From: Dietzia massiliensis
GTDB lineage: Bacteria; Actinomycetota; Actinomycetes; Mycobacteriales; Mycobacteriaceae
Direction: 5' to 3'
Assembly: GCF_018390595.1 (NCBI RefSeq)
Contig: NZ_JAHBAV010000005.1
Span: 1-64,000, forward strand
DNA length: 64,000 nt
The position numbers and the translations under genes are program-made. The notes under the pieces are model-generated. The model was not told the origin of the DNA, did not search any database, and was given only the letters and a program-made list of their open reading frames with translations. Numbering within the stretch: position 1 is the stretch's first letter; each line of letters opens with the position of its first letter. This document shows positions 1 through 7,810 of the stretch, piece after piece.

Positions 1-1186
1 CGCCGACGCCGAGGGCGCGTTCATCGACCTCACCGCCGAGCAGCGCGCGCTGCAGGCCGAGCTGCGCGAGTACTTCTCCACCCTCATCTCGCCGGAGGAG
101 GCCGCGGACATCGCGACCACGCGTCACGGCGACACCTACGCGGAGATCATCAAGCGGATGGGCCGCGACGGCTGGCTGGGCGTGGGCTGGCCCACCGAGT
201 ACGGCGGCAAGGGCTTCGGCCACATCGAGCAGCAGATCTTCACCAACGAGGCCACCCGCGCCGACGTGCCGCTGCCCTCGGTGACGCTGCAGACCGTCGG
301 CCCGACTCTGCAGAAGTACGGCACCGAGAAGCAGAAGGAGAAGTTCCTCCCGGGGATCCTCGACGGGACGATCCACTTCGCGATCGGGTACTCCGAGCCC
401 GACGCCGGCACCGACCTCGCCGCGTTGCGCACCACGGCGCGCAGGGACGAGGCGACCGGCGACTGGATCATCAACGGGCAGAAGATGTGGACCACCGGCG
501 GGCACCACGCCGACTACATCTGGCTCGCCGCCCGCACCGGCACCCCCGATTCCCGGCACCGCGGGCTGACGATCTTCATCGTGGACACCACCGACCCCGG
601 CTTCTCGTTCACGCCGATCATCACCTGCGACGGCGCCCACCACGTCAACGCGACCTACTACTCGGACGTGCGCGTCCCGGCGGACATGGTCGTGGGCGAG
701 GTCGACGGCGGCTGGAAGATGCTCACCACGCAGCTCAACCACGAGCGCGTCATGCTCGCCCCGTCGGGCCGGCCGGGCGGGTACTACGACGAGCTCGCCG
801 CCTGGGCCCGCGGCACCGGCGCCGACGGCGTGCGCCACCTGGACCGGCCCGAGGTGCGGCGTGGCCTCGCGGAGATCTTCGCGATCGTCCGGCTCAACGA
901 GCTGCTCAACTGGCAGGTCTCCTCGACGGGCGACAACCCGTCGATGGGCGACTCCGCCGCGTCGAAGGTGTTCTCCACGGAGAAGATCCAGCACGTCGGC
1001 CGGATCGTCGAGGAACTGCTCGGCCGCTTCGGCGACCTCACCGATCCCGACACGGCGGCGCTGCAGCGCTGGTTCGACATGATGAACAAGCGCAACGTCG
1101 TGATCACCTTCGGCGGCGGCGTCAACGAGGTCATGCGTGAGCTGGTCTGCATGGGCGGCCTCGGCATGCCCCGCACGGCGCGCTGA
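1..1186 (+). CDS. chsE2: Acyl-CoA dehydrogenase ChsE2/FadE29 (5' end outside window)
   Basis: Subunit of the heteromeric acyl-CoA dehydrogenase that oxidises the three-carbon steroid side-chain CoA ester (3-oxo-pregnene-carboxyl-CoA). The frame is open from base 2 and the first visible residues (..AFIDLTAEQRALQAELR) match the FadE29 N-terminus as I remember it, so only a few residues are missing. ACAD features visible include an N-terminal helical domain, the YSEPDAGTDLA stretch, NGQKMWTTGG, and a C-terminal FGGGVNEVMREL. It is followed after 60 bp by chsH2, chsH1 and ltp2 on the same strand, the same order as the igr operon of M. tuberculosis. The partner subunit ChsE1/FadE28 would lie just upstream, outside the window. 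The assignment is strong by sequence and context together. Confidence 0.9.
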   Translation, partial: ADAEGAFIDLTAEQRALQAELREYFSTLISPEEAADIATTRHGDTYAEIIKRMGRDGWLGVGWPTEYGGKGFGHIEQQIFTNEATRADVPLPSVTLQTVGPTLQKYGTEKQKEKFLPGILDGTIHFAIGYSEPDAGTDLAALRTTARRDEATGDWIINGQKMWTTGGHHADYIWLAARTGTPDSRHRGLTIFIVDTTDPGFSFTPIITCDGAHHVNATYYSDVRVPADMVVGEVDGGWKMLTTQLNHERVMLAPSGRPGGYYDELAAWARGTGADGVRHLDRPEVRRGLAEIFAIVRLNELLNWQVSSTGDNPSMGDSAASKVFSTEKIQHVGRIVEELLGRFGDLTDPDTAALQRWFDMMNKRNVVITFGGGVNEVMRELVCMGGLGMPRTAR

Positions 1187-1246
1187 CGCCGGCCCCGTCC
1201 CGACAGCGCGGCCCGCTGCGCATCCCACCCCGACGAGAAGGCACCC

Positions 1247-2350
1247 ATGAGTGACGACACGGTGTTCAACGACACAGTGACCGACGAGCGCACCTCGCGC
1301 ATCCTCGCCGCGGCCGACGAGGTCAAGGCCTCCGGCGGAAGCGCCCGCCGCGCGGGTCGCGACCCCATCAACCTGCCGATGATCCGCAACTGGACCGAGG
1401 CGATCGGCGACACCAACCCGATCTACGAGTCCGAGGAGGCGGCCGTCGCGGCCGGCCACGGCGGACTCGTCGCCCCGCCCGCGATGGCGCAGGTGTGGAC
1501 CATGCGCGGGCTCGGCAAGACCCGCGAGGCCGACGACCCGCTGGGCCGCATGACCGACATCCTCGACGCCGAGGGCTTCACCTCGGTCGTCGCGACCAAC
1601 TGCGACTCCACCTACCACCGGTACACCCGCCCGGGCGAGGAGGTGACCATCCAGTCGGTCCTCGTCGACGTGGTGGGCCCCAAGACCACGGGCCTGGGCG
1701 AGGGCTGGTTCTTCACCACCCGCAACTACTGGCGCGTCGGCGACGAGGTCGTGGCCGAGATGGACTTCCGGATCCTCAAGTTCCGCCCGCCGGCCAGGAC
1801 CGCCGAGCCGGCCGCATCGGAGGAGCGGATCGTCGCCAGCTCCGGCTCGGCGACCGACGACCTGGTGGTGGGCAAGGTCCTGCGCCCGTCGGTCTCGCAC
1901 GACACGCAGTTCTTCTGGGACGGCGTCGCCGCCCACGAGCTGCGCATCCAGAAGCGCGAGGACGGCTCACTGCAGCACCCGCCCGTGCCGGCGCTGTGGA
2001 AGGACAAGTCCGAGCAGACCGACTACGTCGTGTCCTCCGGCCGCGGCACCGTGTACAGCTTCGTGGTCCACCACGCGCCACGGGTTCCGGGCCGCACGAA
2101 ATTCCCCTTCGTCATCGCGCTGGTGGAGCTGGAGGAGGGCGTGCGCATGCTCGGCGAGCTGCGCGACGTCGACCCCGCCGAGGTCCGCATCGGTATGGAC
2201 GTCGAGGTGGAGTTCCTCGACATGCCGGGTGACGAGTCCGAGGACGCGGCCTTCGGCACCGATCCGTGGACGCTGTACGCCTGGCGACCGGCCGGCGCGC
2301 CCACGGTGGACCGTCAGATGCCCGAGGCCCGGGAAGGGGCCGTCAAGTGA
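1247..2350 (+). CDS. chsH2: ChsH2: MaoC-like domain fused to DUF35
   Basis: Partner of ChsH1 in the hydration of the steroid C3-side-chain enoyl-CoA; its C-terminal DUF35 part is known to bind the aldolase Ltp2. 367 aa. Residues about 1-185 are a hot-dog (MaoC-like) domain carrying GDTNPIY, where the usual catalytic His of the GDxNPxH motif is Tyr, as expected of a non-catalytic partner. An Ala/Ser/Glu-rich linker (about 186-213) leads to an OB-fold DUF35 domain. The DUF35 part has no cysteine at all, so the usual zinc ribbon cannot form. The ATG has AGAAGG about 6 bp upstream. Its stop overlaps the chsH1 start by 4 bp (GTGA), suggesting coupled translation. Confidence 0.9.
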   Translation: MSDDTVFNDTVTDERTSRILAAADEVKASGGSARRAGRDPINLPMIRNWTEAIGDTNPIYESEEAAVAAGHGGLVAPPAMAQVWTMRGLGKTREADDPLGRMTDILDAEGFTSVVATNCDSTYHRYTRPGEEVTIQSVLVDVVGPKTTGLGEGWFFTTRNYWRVGDEVVAEMDFRILKFRPPARTAEPAASEERIVASSGSATDDLVVGKVLRPSVSHDTQFFWDGVAAHELRIQKREDGSLQHPPVPALWKDKSEQTDYVVSSGRGTVYSFVVHHAPRVPGRTKFPFVIALVELEEGVRMLGELRDVDPAEVRIGMDVEVEFLDMPGDESEDAAFGTDPWTLYAWRPAGAPTVDRQMPEAREGAVK

Positions 2351-2796
2351 GCGAGAACAGTGCAGTGACCGACGTGATCTGCCCCGCCGAGCCGCCCGCC
2401 GCGCGAGTGGGGGACCGGCTGCCCGAGCTGACCATCGAGGGGACGCCGACGTTCATCGTGGCCTCCGCCCTGGCGACGCGGGACTTCCAGGACGTCCACC
2501 ACGACCGCGACCTGGCCCACGCCAAGGGCTCGAACGACATCTTCGTCAACATCCTCACCGACACCGGTCTCGTGCAGCGGTTCGTCACCGACTGGGCGGG
2601 CCAGCGGGCCCGCATCACGTCGATCAAGCTGCGCCTCGGCGTGCCCTGGTACGCGTACGACTCCCTCACCCTCACGGGTGAGGTCACGGGGATCGACGAC
2701 GACGGGCTGGTCACGCTGAAGATCGTCGGCACGGACTCGCTGGGCGCGCACGTCACCTCGACCGCGACCCTCTACATGAACGGAGACCCGCAGTGA
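2347..2796 (+). CDS. chsH1: ChsH1: MaoC-like enoyl-CoA hydratase subunit
   Basis: Single hot-dog domain protein (149 aa) that pairs with the N-domain of ChsH2 to hydrate the side-chain enoyl-CoA before the retro-aldol step. The segment RDFQDVHHD (Asp46, His51) fits the hydratase-2 catalytic Asp/His pair that ChsH2 lacks, so this is likely the catalytic subunit. I chose the GTG at 2347 because it overlaps the chsH2 stop (GTGA); an in-frame ATG at 2266 lies deep inside chsH2 and gives a non-homologous extension. It overlaps ltp2 by 4 bp in the same manner. Family lengths are near 130-150 aa. Confidence 0.9.
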   Translation: MSENSAVTDVICPAEPPAARVGDRLPELTIEGTPTFIVASALATRDFQDVHHDRDLAHAKGSNDIFVNILTDTGLVQRFVTDWAGQRARITSIKLRLGVPWYAYDSLTLTGEVTGIDDDGLVTLKIVGTDSLGAHVTSTATLYMNGDPQ

Positions 2797-3965
2797 GCTC
2801 CCTCGCGGACAAGGCGTCGATCGTCGGCATCGGCGCGACCGATTTCTCCAAGGACTCCGGCAGGTCCGAGCTCCGTCTGGCCGCCGAGGCCGTCCGCGCG
2901 GCGGTGGCCGACGCCGGACTGCAGCCGTCAGACGTCGACGGCCTGGTGTCGTTCACGATGGACACCAACACCGAGGTCGCCGTCGCCCGCGCCGCCGGGA
3001 TCGGCAGCCTCAACTTCTTCTCCCGCATCCACTACGGCGGCGGCGCGGCGTGTGCGACGGTCCAGCAGGCGGCGATGGCCGTGGCGACCGGCGTGGCGGA
3101 GGTCGTGGTCTGCTACCGCGCGTTCAACGAGCGCTCGGGGATGCGCTTCGGGCAGGTCAACTCGGCGCTCGTGCACCAGGTGAACTCCTCGGGCACGGAC
3201 AACGCGTTCTCCTATCCGCACGGCCTGTCCACCCCGGCCGGGTTCGTCGCGATGGTCGCGCAGCGCTACATGCACGAGTACGGCGCGACGAGCGAGGACT
3301 TCGGCCGTGTCGCGGTGGTGGACCGCAAGCACGCCGCGGCCAACCCGGCGGCGTTCTTCCACGGCAAGCCCATCACGCTGGAGGAGCACCAGGCCTCGCG
3401 CTACATCGCCGAGCCCCTGCACCTGCTGGACTGCTGCCAGGAGTCGGACGGCGGCCAGGCGATCGTGGTGACCACGCCCGAGCGGGCCCGCGACCTGCCG
3501 CACACGCCGGTCTCGATCGCGGCCGCGGCCTCGGGTTCCGGGCCGGACCAGTACATCATGACCTCGTACTATCGCCCCGAGCTCGCGGGGCTGCCCGAGA
3601 TGGGGATCGTCGGCGACCAGCTGTGGTCCCAGTCCGGCCTGCGGCCCGAGGACATGGACATGGCGGTGCTGTACGACCACTTCACGCCGTACGTGCTCAT
3701 GCAGCTCGAGGAGCTCGGCTTCTGCGGGCGCGGCGAGGCCAAGGACTTCGTCCGCGAGCACGGCGCCCTCGAGGTGGGCGGCCGGTTGCCGCTCAACACC
3801 CACGGCGGCCAGCTCGGCGAGGCGTACATCCACGGTATGAACGGCATCGCCGAGGGCGTGCGTCAGCTCCGCGGGGAGTCGGTCAACCAGGTCGCCGGCG
3901 CCGAGAAGCTCGTCGTCACCGCAGGGACCGGCGTGCCCACCTCGGGACTGGTCCTCACCGTCTGA
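2793..3965 (+). CDS. ltp2: Ltp2: steroid side-chain retro-aldolase (thiolase-like)
   Basis: Thiolase-fold lipid-transfer protein of 390 aa. In the known pathway Ltp2, bound to the ChsH2 DUF35 domain, cleaves 17-hydroxy-3-oxo-pregnene-20-carboxyl-CoA to androst-4-ene-3,17-dione and propionyl-CoA. N-terminal SIVGIGATDFSKDSGRS and the C-terminal NTHGGQLGEAYIHGMNG are typical of the non-thiolytic thiolase-like Ltp group, which lacks the nucleophilic thiolase Cys arrangement. The GTG start overlaps the chsH1 stop by 4 bp. It is the last gene of the visible operon: the next gene has its own promoter and no steroid function. Confidence 0.92.
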   Translation: MSSLADKASIVGIGATDFSKDSGRSELRLAAEAVRAAVADAGLQPSDVDGLVSFTMDTNTEVAVARAAGIGSLNFFSRIHYGGGAACATVQQAAMAVATGVAEVVVCYRAFNERSGMRFGQVNSALVHQVNSSGTDNAFSYPHGLSTPAGFVAMVAQRYMHEYGATSEDFGRVAVVDRKHAAANPAAFFHGKPITLEEHQASRYIAEPLHLLDCCQESDGGQAIVVTTPERARDLPHTPVSIAAAASGSGPDQYIMTSYYRPELAGLPEMGIVGDQLWSQSGLRPEDMDMAVLYDHFTPYVLMQLEELGFCGRGEAKDFVREHGALEVGGRLPLNTHGGQLGEAYIHGMNGIAEGVRQLRGESVNQVAGAEKLVVTAGTGVPTSGLVLTV

Positions 3966-3985
3966 CCCGGTTCACCGGAAGTCAC

Positions 3986-4001
3986 ATCACATATATGTGA
4001 T
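3986..4001. promoter_or_regulatory. Perfect 16-bp palindrome, candidate operator
   Basis: ATCACATATATGTGAT is identical to its reverse complement. It ends 6 bp before the TAGGGT -10 element of the DUF2236 gene at 4020, so a protein bound here would block that promoter. It matches neither the KstR nor the KstR2 motif found elsewhere in the window. No regulator gene lies next to it. The operator role is inferred from position and symmetry. Confidence 0.6.
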
Positions 4002-4007
4002 CGGCGT

Positions 4008-4013
4008 TAGGGT
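4008..4013 (+). promoter_or_regulatory. -10 element TAGGGT of a leaderless start
   Basis: TAGGGT is followed by 6 nt and then the ATG at 4020, the spacing of leaderless actinobacterial transcripts. There is no Shine-Dalgarno sequence. The 17 bases at 4008-4024 are identical to those at the kstR2 start (42047-42063). Confidence 0.6.
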
Positions 4014-4019
4014 GGGTGC

Positions 4020-4712
4020 ATGACCCTCGCCTGTCGCCTCGCCGACGATGCCGTCCGCGGCCCGACGCTCCACGACGTCGTGGGCGACGCCGCGTTCCTG
4101 GCCGGGGCGCCCAGGCGGTTCCTCATGGAGATCGCCCTGCAGCCGGTCGGGCACGGCGTCGCCGACCACAGCCGGGCGCTACGGGATCCGGTCGAGTACT
4201 CGGCCTTCGACCCCGGGCTGCAGCTCTGGGTGGCCGGGTGCATGTACTACGGCGGGCGGGACATGTGGCAGCGCATGTTCGGTCCACTCGACGACGAGGC
4301 CGCCGAGCGGCTCTACCGCGAGTTCCAGACCTACGGCACCTCGCTGCAGGTCCCGCCGGAGGACTGGCCGGCCGACCGGGCGGCCTACGACGCCTACGTG
4401 GCGCGGACCCTGGACGGGATCGAGATCGACGAGCGGGTGCGTGAGTACGGGGCCAGGCTGCTCGACCCGTCCGGGCACCCCCTGCCGGCCCGCCCGGTCT
4501 TCCGCCTCATGCGCTTCCTCACCATCGGGTTGCTGCCCGCGCAGCTGCGGGACGCGTACGGCTTCGCCTAGAGCCCGGTCGACGAGCGCCGGTTCAGCAC
4601 GCTGATGGCCGTGGGGGCACGCCTGTACCGCAGGACGCCGCGACGGGTTCGCGAACTGCCCAAGGACCTGCTGCTGCGCGCGTCCCGGAAGGCCGTGTCC
4701 GCGCACGCCTGA
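4020..4712 (+). pseudogene. DUF2236 (MpaB/latex-clearing-like) gene broken by a TAG codon
   Basis: The frame encodes a DUF2236 protein, a haem-binding oxygenase-like family that includes MpaB and the latex clearing protein. Visible marks are RRFLMEIALQPVGHGVADHS, the YSAFDPGLQLWVAGCMYYGG segment and a FQTYGTSLQVP region. Reading stops at a TAG at 4569-4571 after 183 residues, but the same frame continues for 46 more codons (SPVDERRFSTLMAVGARLYR..) to a TGA at 4710, and these read as the normal family C-terminus. The family usually has YGFxWSP here, so TAG most simply replaces a TGG Trp codon. It could still make a truncated protein. The start is leaderless, and no steroid link is established. 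Confidence 0.75.
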
Positions 4713-4763
4713 CACGCGTCCGCGCACGCCGGACGTGGCCCGACGCGCGCCCGCGCCGCCGGC

Positions 4764-5843
4764 TCAGCGGCGCAGGCACCCCCGGACGAACGACCCGATG
4801 TCGCGGACCGCGACCCGAGCCTCCGGGACGAGCGGATGGAAGACCTGGAACACGTGGAACTGGTCCGGCCAGAGCTGGAACTCGTGGCGCACGCCGTGCT
4901 CGGCGAAGTTCTCCGCCATCCGCTCGATCCCGCCCCGGAAGATCTCCTGGCCGCCGGCCTGGATGAGGAACGGCGGCCAGTCCGGGGACGGCTCGTAGTT
5001 GATCGGGGAGATGGCCGGATCGTCCGGGTCCACCCCGGGCGCGTACTGGCGTCGGCACAGTTCGGCGAGCCCCAGGGCGAGGAACGGGTCCTTGCGCGCC
5101 CGGTCCCGCTCGGTCATGTCCGTGAAGTCCAGGTCGACCCAGGGGGAGAGCAGCACGACGCCCGCCGGCATCGGCGCCCGCGTCCTCTCGAGGTGGGCTA
5201 CCAGCTGCAGGGCCAGGTTGCCCCCGGCCGAGTCGCCGGCGACCACGATGTTCTCGGCCGGGAACCCCATCTCGATCAGCCACTCCCAGCCGGCGATAGT
5301 GTCCTCGGTGGCCGCCGGGTGCGGATGCTCGGGCGCGAGCCGGTAATCCGGCAGGAAGACCGGAATGCCGGTCTCGCTGGCGATCCGGGACGCGAGCGCC
5401 TTATGTGACCACGGGGATCCGAACGTGAAGCCGCCGCCGTGGACGTGGTAGATCACCTTGTCGGAGTCGAAGAACCGCTTGCGGCCCACCCACAGGCCGG
5501 GCACCGGCCCGTCCGACGACCAGTCGTTGGTGCTCTCCAGCGCGGCGGCGCGGCCCGTTCCCGAGGTGAGGGTCCGCAGCCGCCCGAGCGAGGCGTCGGT
5601 CGCGGGCATCCGGTCCAGGGCGGGGCGCACGAACAGGCGCAACGCCTCGGCGAGGCTCCGCGAGCGCAGCGTCCCCTGCTCGGCCGGGCCCTGGAGGACG
5701 GGCCCCCGCCGGGACGGCCGGTCGGCCTCGCGGTCGGACGAACGGCGGCCGTCCTGGGGGACCTCGCCGGACCCGGTCGAGCGTGGCAGTCGGAGGCCAC
5801 CGTCGTACGGCGGGCCGGGATGTCGGGACCGTGATCCGCTCAT
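4764..5843 (-). CDS. HSL-type alpha/beta-hydrolase (esterase)
   Basis: Carboxylesterase of the hormone-sensitive-lipase family, 359 aa with the start used. It shows the oxyanion motif HGGG (135-138), the nucleophile elbow GDSAGG (Ser205) and a C-terminal DQFHVF with the catalytic His. The position that usually holds the acid is QE in AGGQEIFRGG rather than Asp, so the third triad member is uncertain. The first 60 or so residues look like non-domain sequence, so the true start may be further in; the frame also stays open upstream through 7043 antisense to fadD19, which is not credible. It is divergent from the FadD19-like gene with a KstR-type box between them, which makes a sterol-ester or steroid-lactone substrate possible but unproven. 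Confidence 0.8.
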   Translation of the reverse strand: MSGSRSRHPGPPYDGGLRLPRSTGSGEVPQDGRRSSDREADRPSRRGPVLQGPAEQGTLRSRSLAEALRLFVRPALDRMPATDASLGRLRTLTSGTGRAAALESTNDWSSDGPVPGLWVGRKRFFDSDKVIYHVHGGGFTFGSPWSHKALASRIASETGIPVFLPDYRLAPEHPHPAATEDTIAGWEWLIEMGFPAENIVVAGDSAGGNLALQLVAHLERTRAPMPAGVVLLSPWVDLDFTDMTERDRARKDPFLALGLAELCRRQYAPGVDPDDPAISPINYEPSPDWPPFLIQAGGQEIFRGGIERMAENFAEHGVRHEFQLWPDQFHVFQVFHPLVPEARVAVRDIGSFVRGCLRR

Positions 5844-5909
5844 GTGCGCAATGTAGACGCTCGACCGACGGTGGTCACCCGTAACCATGCCCGGAGGTAT
5901 GTCGCCAGG

Positions 5910-5923
5910 TAGAACTGGTTGCA
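5910..5923. promoter_or_regulatory. KstR-type operator
   Basis: TAGAACTGGTTGCA fits TNNAACNNGTTNNA at every fixed position. It lies between the divergent esterase (starting at 5843) and the FadD19-like gene (6030). A second, partial inverted repeat GAACAAGTTC follows at 5967-5976, closer to the ligase. KstR itself is not in the window. Confidence 0.75.
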
Positions 5924-6029
5924 GTAATGTCCGATTGTCGCTGCTCAGGACCCGGTCTGGACATGAGAACAAGTTCAGGCCACAATGTGAGATCAGACAC
6001 ACACCCGCCGCTCTTAAGGACCTGCCCCG

Positions 6030-7682
6030 ATGACCGACGCAGTTGCCGATCAGTCCACCGATCCCCTCGCCGGAACCAACCCGGACATGAACGAAGCCGC
6101 CGTGTTCGAGGCCGTGGTCGACAAGATCCCGGACAACCTGCTGCTCACCATGGACGGTGTCGACTACACGTACCGGCAGATCGACGAGCTCGCCAACCGG
6201 ATGGGTCACCTCCTCAAGGCCTACGGCGCGGAACCGCTCAGTCACGTCGCGCTGTACATGAAGAACAGCGCCGAGCACATGGCCGCCATCGTGGCGTCCA
6301 TGAAGATCCGAGTGGCCGGGATCAACGTCAACTACCGCTACACCCCGGCCGAGCTCGTCTACCTGTTCAACGACTCGCAGTCGGTCGCCGTGATGGTGGA
6401 CGCCGAGTTCGCCGAGACGATGGCCGCCGCTGTGCCGCAGCTGACCAGCACGCGCACGGTTCTCGCCGTCGGCGGGACGCCTCAGGTCCTCGTGGACGCG
6501 TGTGCGGCCGCCGGTCTCACCCTGGTCGACGTCGACGCCGAGCTGCCGGAGCAGTCGTCGGAGCGCGATTTCGAACCGGCCCGCGGTGACGACCACTGGA
6601 TCGTCTACACCGGCGGCACGACCGGGTTCCCCAAGGGCGTCCAGTGGGAGATGTCGGACTACTACTACGCGTGCCTGTCCGGCGGTAACCCCTACGGCGA
6701 CAAGCGGCACAGCCCGCAGGAGGTCGCGGACAACGTCTCGCCAGACGGCGGCTTCCGCGTCGTCATCTCCGCCCCGCTCATGCACGGCGCCGGACTGTTC
6801 ACGCTGCTGACCTTCGTGAACATGGGCGGCCACCTGATCCTGTTCCGCGACTTCGACCCGGAGGTCATCGTGGACGCGACCGCCGAGCACAAGGCTGGCC
6901 TGTTGATGTTCGTCGGCGACGGCATGGCCGTGCCGATCACCGACGCCCTGCTCGACGCCAAGAAAACCAAGGACTTCAGCTCGATGTTCATGGTCGCCTC
7001 CGGCGGCGGCATCTGGTCCAAGTCTTCGCGTGACCGCCTGCACGAGGAGTTCCCGAACGTCATCATCCGCGACAACTTCGGCGCCTCCGAGACCGGCAAC
7101 GACGGCGAGCTCAACCTCAACGAGGACGGCGAGATGGTCCTGGCGCCGACCCCGCGCCTCGGGCTGATCGACGAGTCCAACCAGCCGGTCGCCCCCGGAT
7201 CAGACGTGGTGGGCTACATCGTGCGCCGCGGTCACGTCCCGCTCGGCTACTGGAACGACCCGGAGAAGACCGCCAAGACCTTCCCCGTGGTCGACGGTCA
7301 GCGGGTCGCGGTGCTCGGCGACATGGGCCGGATCCGCGAGGACGGCTCCATCGTGTTCCTGGGCCGCGGCTCGGGCTGCATCAACACGGGCGGCGAGAAG
7401 GTCTTCCCCGAAGAGGTCGAGCAGGCGCTCAAGGCCCACCCGGCCGTGCACGACGCGCTGGTCGCCGGCGCCCCCGACCCGCGCTTCGGACAGAAGGTCG
7501 CCGCAGTCGTGTCCTTCCGCGAGGGCACGTCGGCCGAGCCGGAGGAACTCTCCGCATTCCTGCGTGAGTCCCTGGCCAACTACAAAGTGCCCAAGGTGAT
7601 CGTCGTCGTGCCCGAGATCCGCCGCTCGCCCGCGGGCAAAGCCGACTACAAGTGGGCCAAGGAGCAGATCTCCACCCAGTGA
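6030..7682 (+). CDS. fadD19: FadD19-like steroid acyl-CoA synthetase
   Basis: ATP-dependent acyl-CoA synthetase (ANL family, 550 aa) that would activate a C24-type steroid side-chain acid or other sterol-derived carboxylate. The P-loop YTGGTTGFPKG is at 193-203, the acid-side FGASETGNDGE follows in the middle, and the C-terminal SPAGKADYKWAKEQ carries the adenylation Lys. The YTGGTTGFPKG signature and the SPAGKxDYxWAKEQ ending match what I recall of FadD19 of M. tuberculosis, and a KstR-type box lies about 110 bp upstream. Related paralogues (FadD17, FadD18) are not excluded. A GC-rich hairpin follows the stop. Confidence 0.8.
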   Translation: MTDAVADQSTDPLAGTNPDMNEAAVFEAVVDKIPDNLLLTMDGVDYTYRQIDELANRMGHLLKAYGAEPLSHVALYMKNSAEHMAAIVASMKIRVAGINVNYRYTPAELVYLFNDSQSVAVMVDAEFAETMAAAVPQLTSTRTVLAVGGTPQVLVDACAAAGLTLVDVDAELPEQSSERDFEPARGDDHWIVYTGGTTGFPKGVQWEMSDYYYACLSGGNPYGDKRHSPQEVADNVSPDGGFRVVISAPLMHGAGLFTLLTFVNMGGHLILFRDFDPEVIVDATAEHKAGLLMFVGDGMAVPITDALLDAKKTKDFSSMFMVASGGGIWSKSSRDRLHEEFPNVIIRDNFGASETGNDGELNLNEDGEMVLAPTPRLGLIDESNQPVAPGSDVVGYIVRRGHVPLGYWNDPEKTAKTFPVVDGQRVAVLGDMGRIREDGSIVFLGRGSGCINTGGEKVFPEEVEQALKAHPAVHDALVAGAPDPRFGQKVAAVVSFREGTSAEPEELSAFLRESLANYKVPKVIVVVPEIRRSPAGKADYKWAKEQISTQ

Positions 7683-7731
7683 CGCGCGATCAGTGACGTC
7701 CGAGCAGTGACGCACGAGAACTGACAGCCCC

Positions 7732-7761
7732 CGGCCGGGTCCACACCAGCGGGCCCGGCCG
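7732..7761. terminator. GC-rich hairpin between convergent genes
   Basis: CGGCCGGGTCC pairs with GGGCCCGGCCG (11 bp, one G-U pair) across an 8-nt loop. It stands between the FadD19-like gene and the convergent maltokinase and could stop transcription from the ligase side. There is no U-run, which is common in actinobacteria. Confidence 0.55.
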
Positions 7762-7810
7762 CGGTGCGTCGCGGGGAGCGCGCGTCGTGTCTCGCGGAGT
7801 GCGGAGCCGG

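Noticed and set aside
5967..5976. GAACAAGTTC inverted repeat upstream of the FadD19-like gene
   Set aside because: It lacks the outer T and A of the KstR motif, while the box at 5910 is complete; kept only as a possible secondary site.
5844..7043. Upstream extension of the esterase frame on the minus strand
   Set aside because: It runs antisense through the FadD19-like gene and its KstR box; no family similarity in that part.
7686..7720. Short direct repeat CAGTGACG with neighbours after the FadD19-like gene
   Set aside because: Two near-copies of about 14 bp in an intergenic tail; too short and common to call an attachment site.
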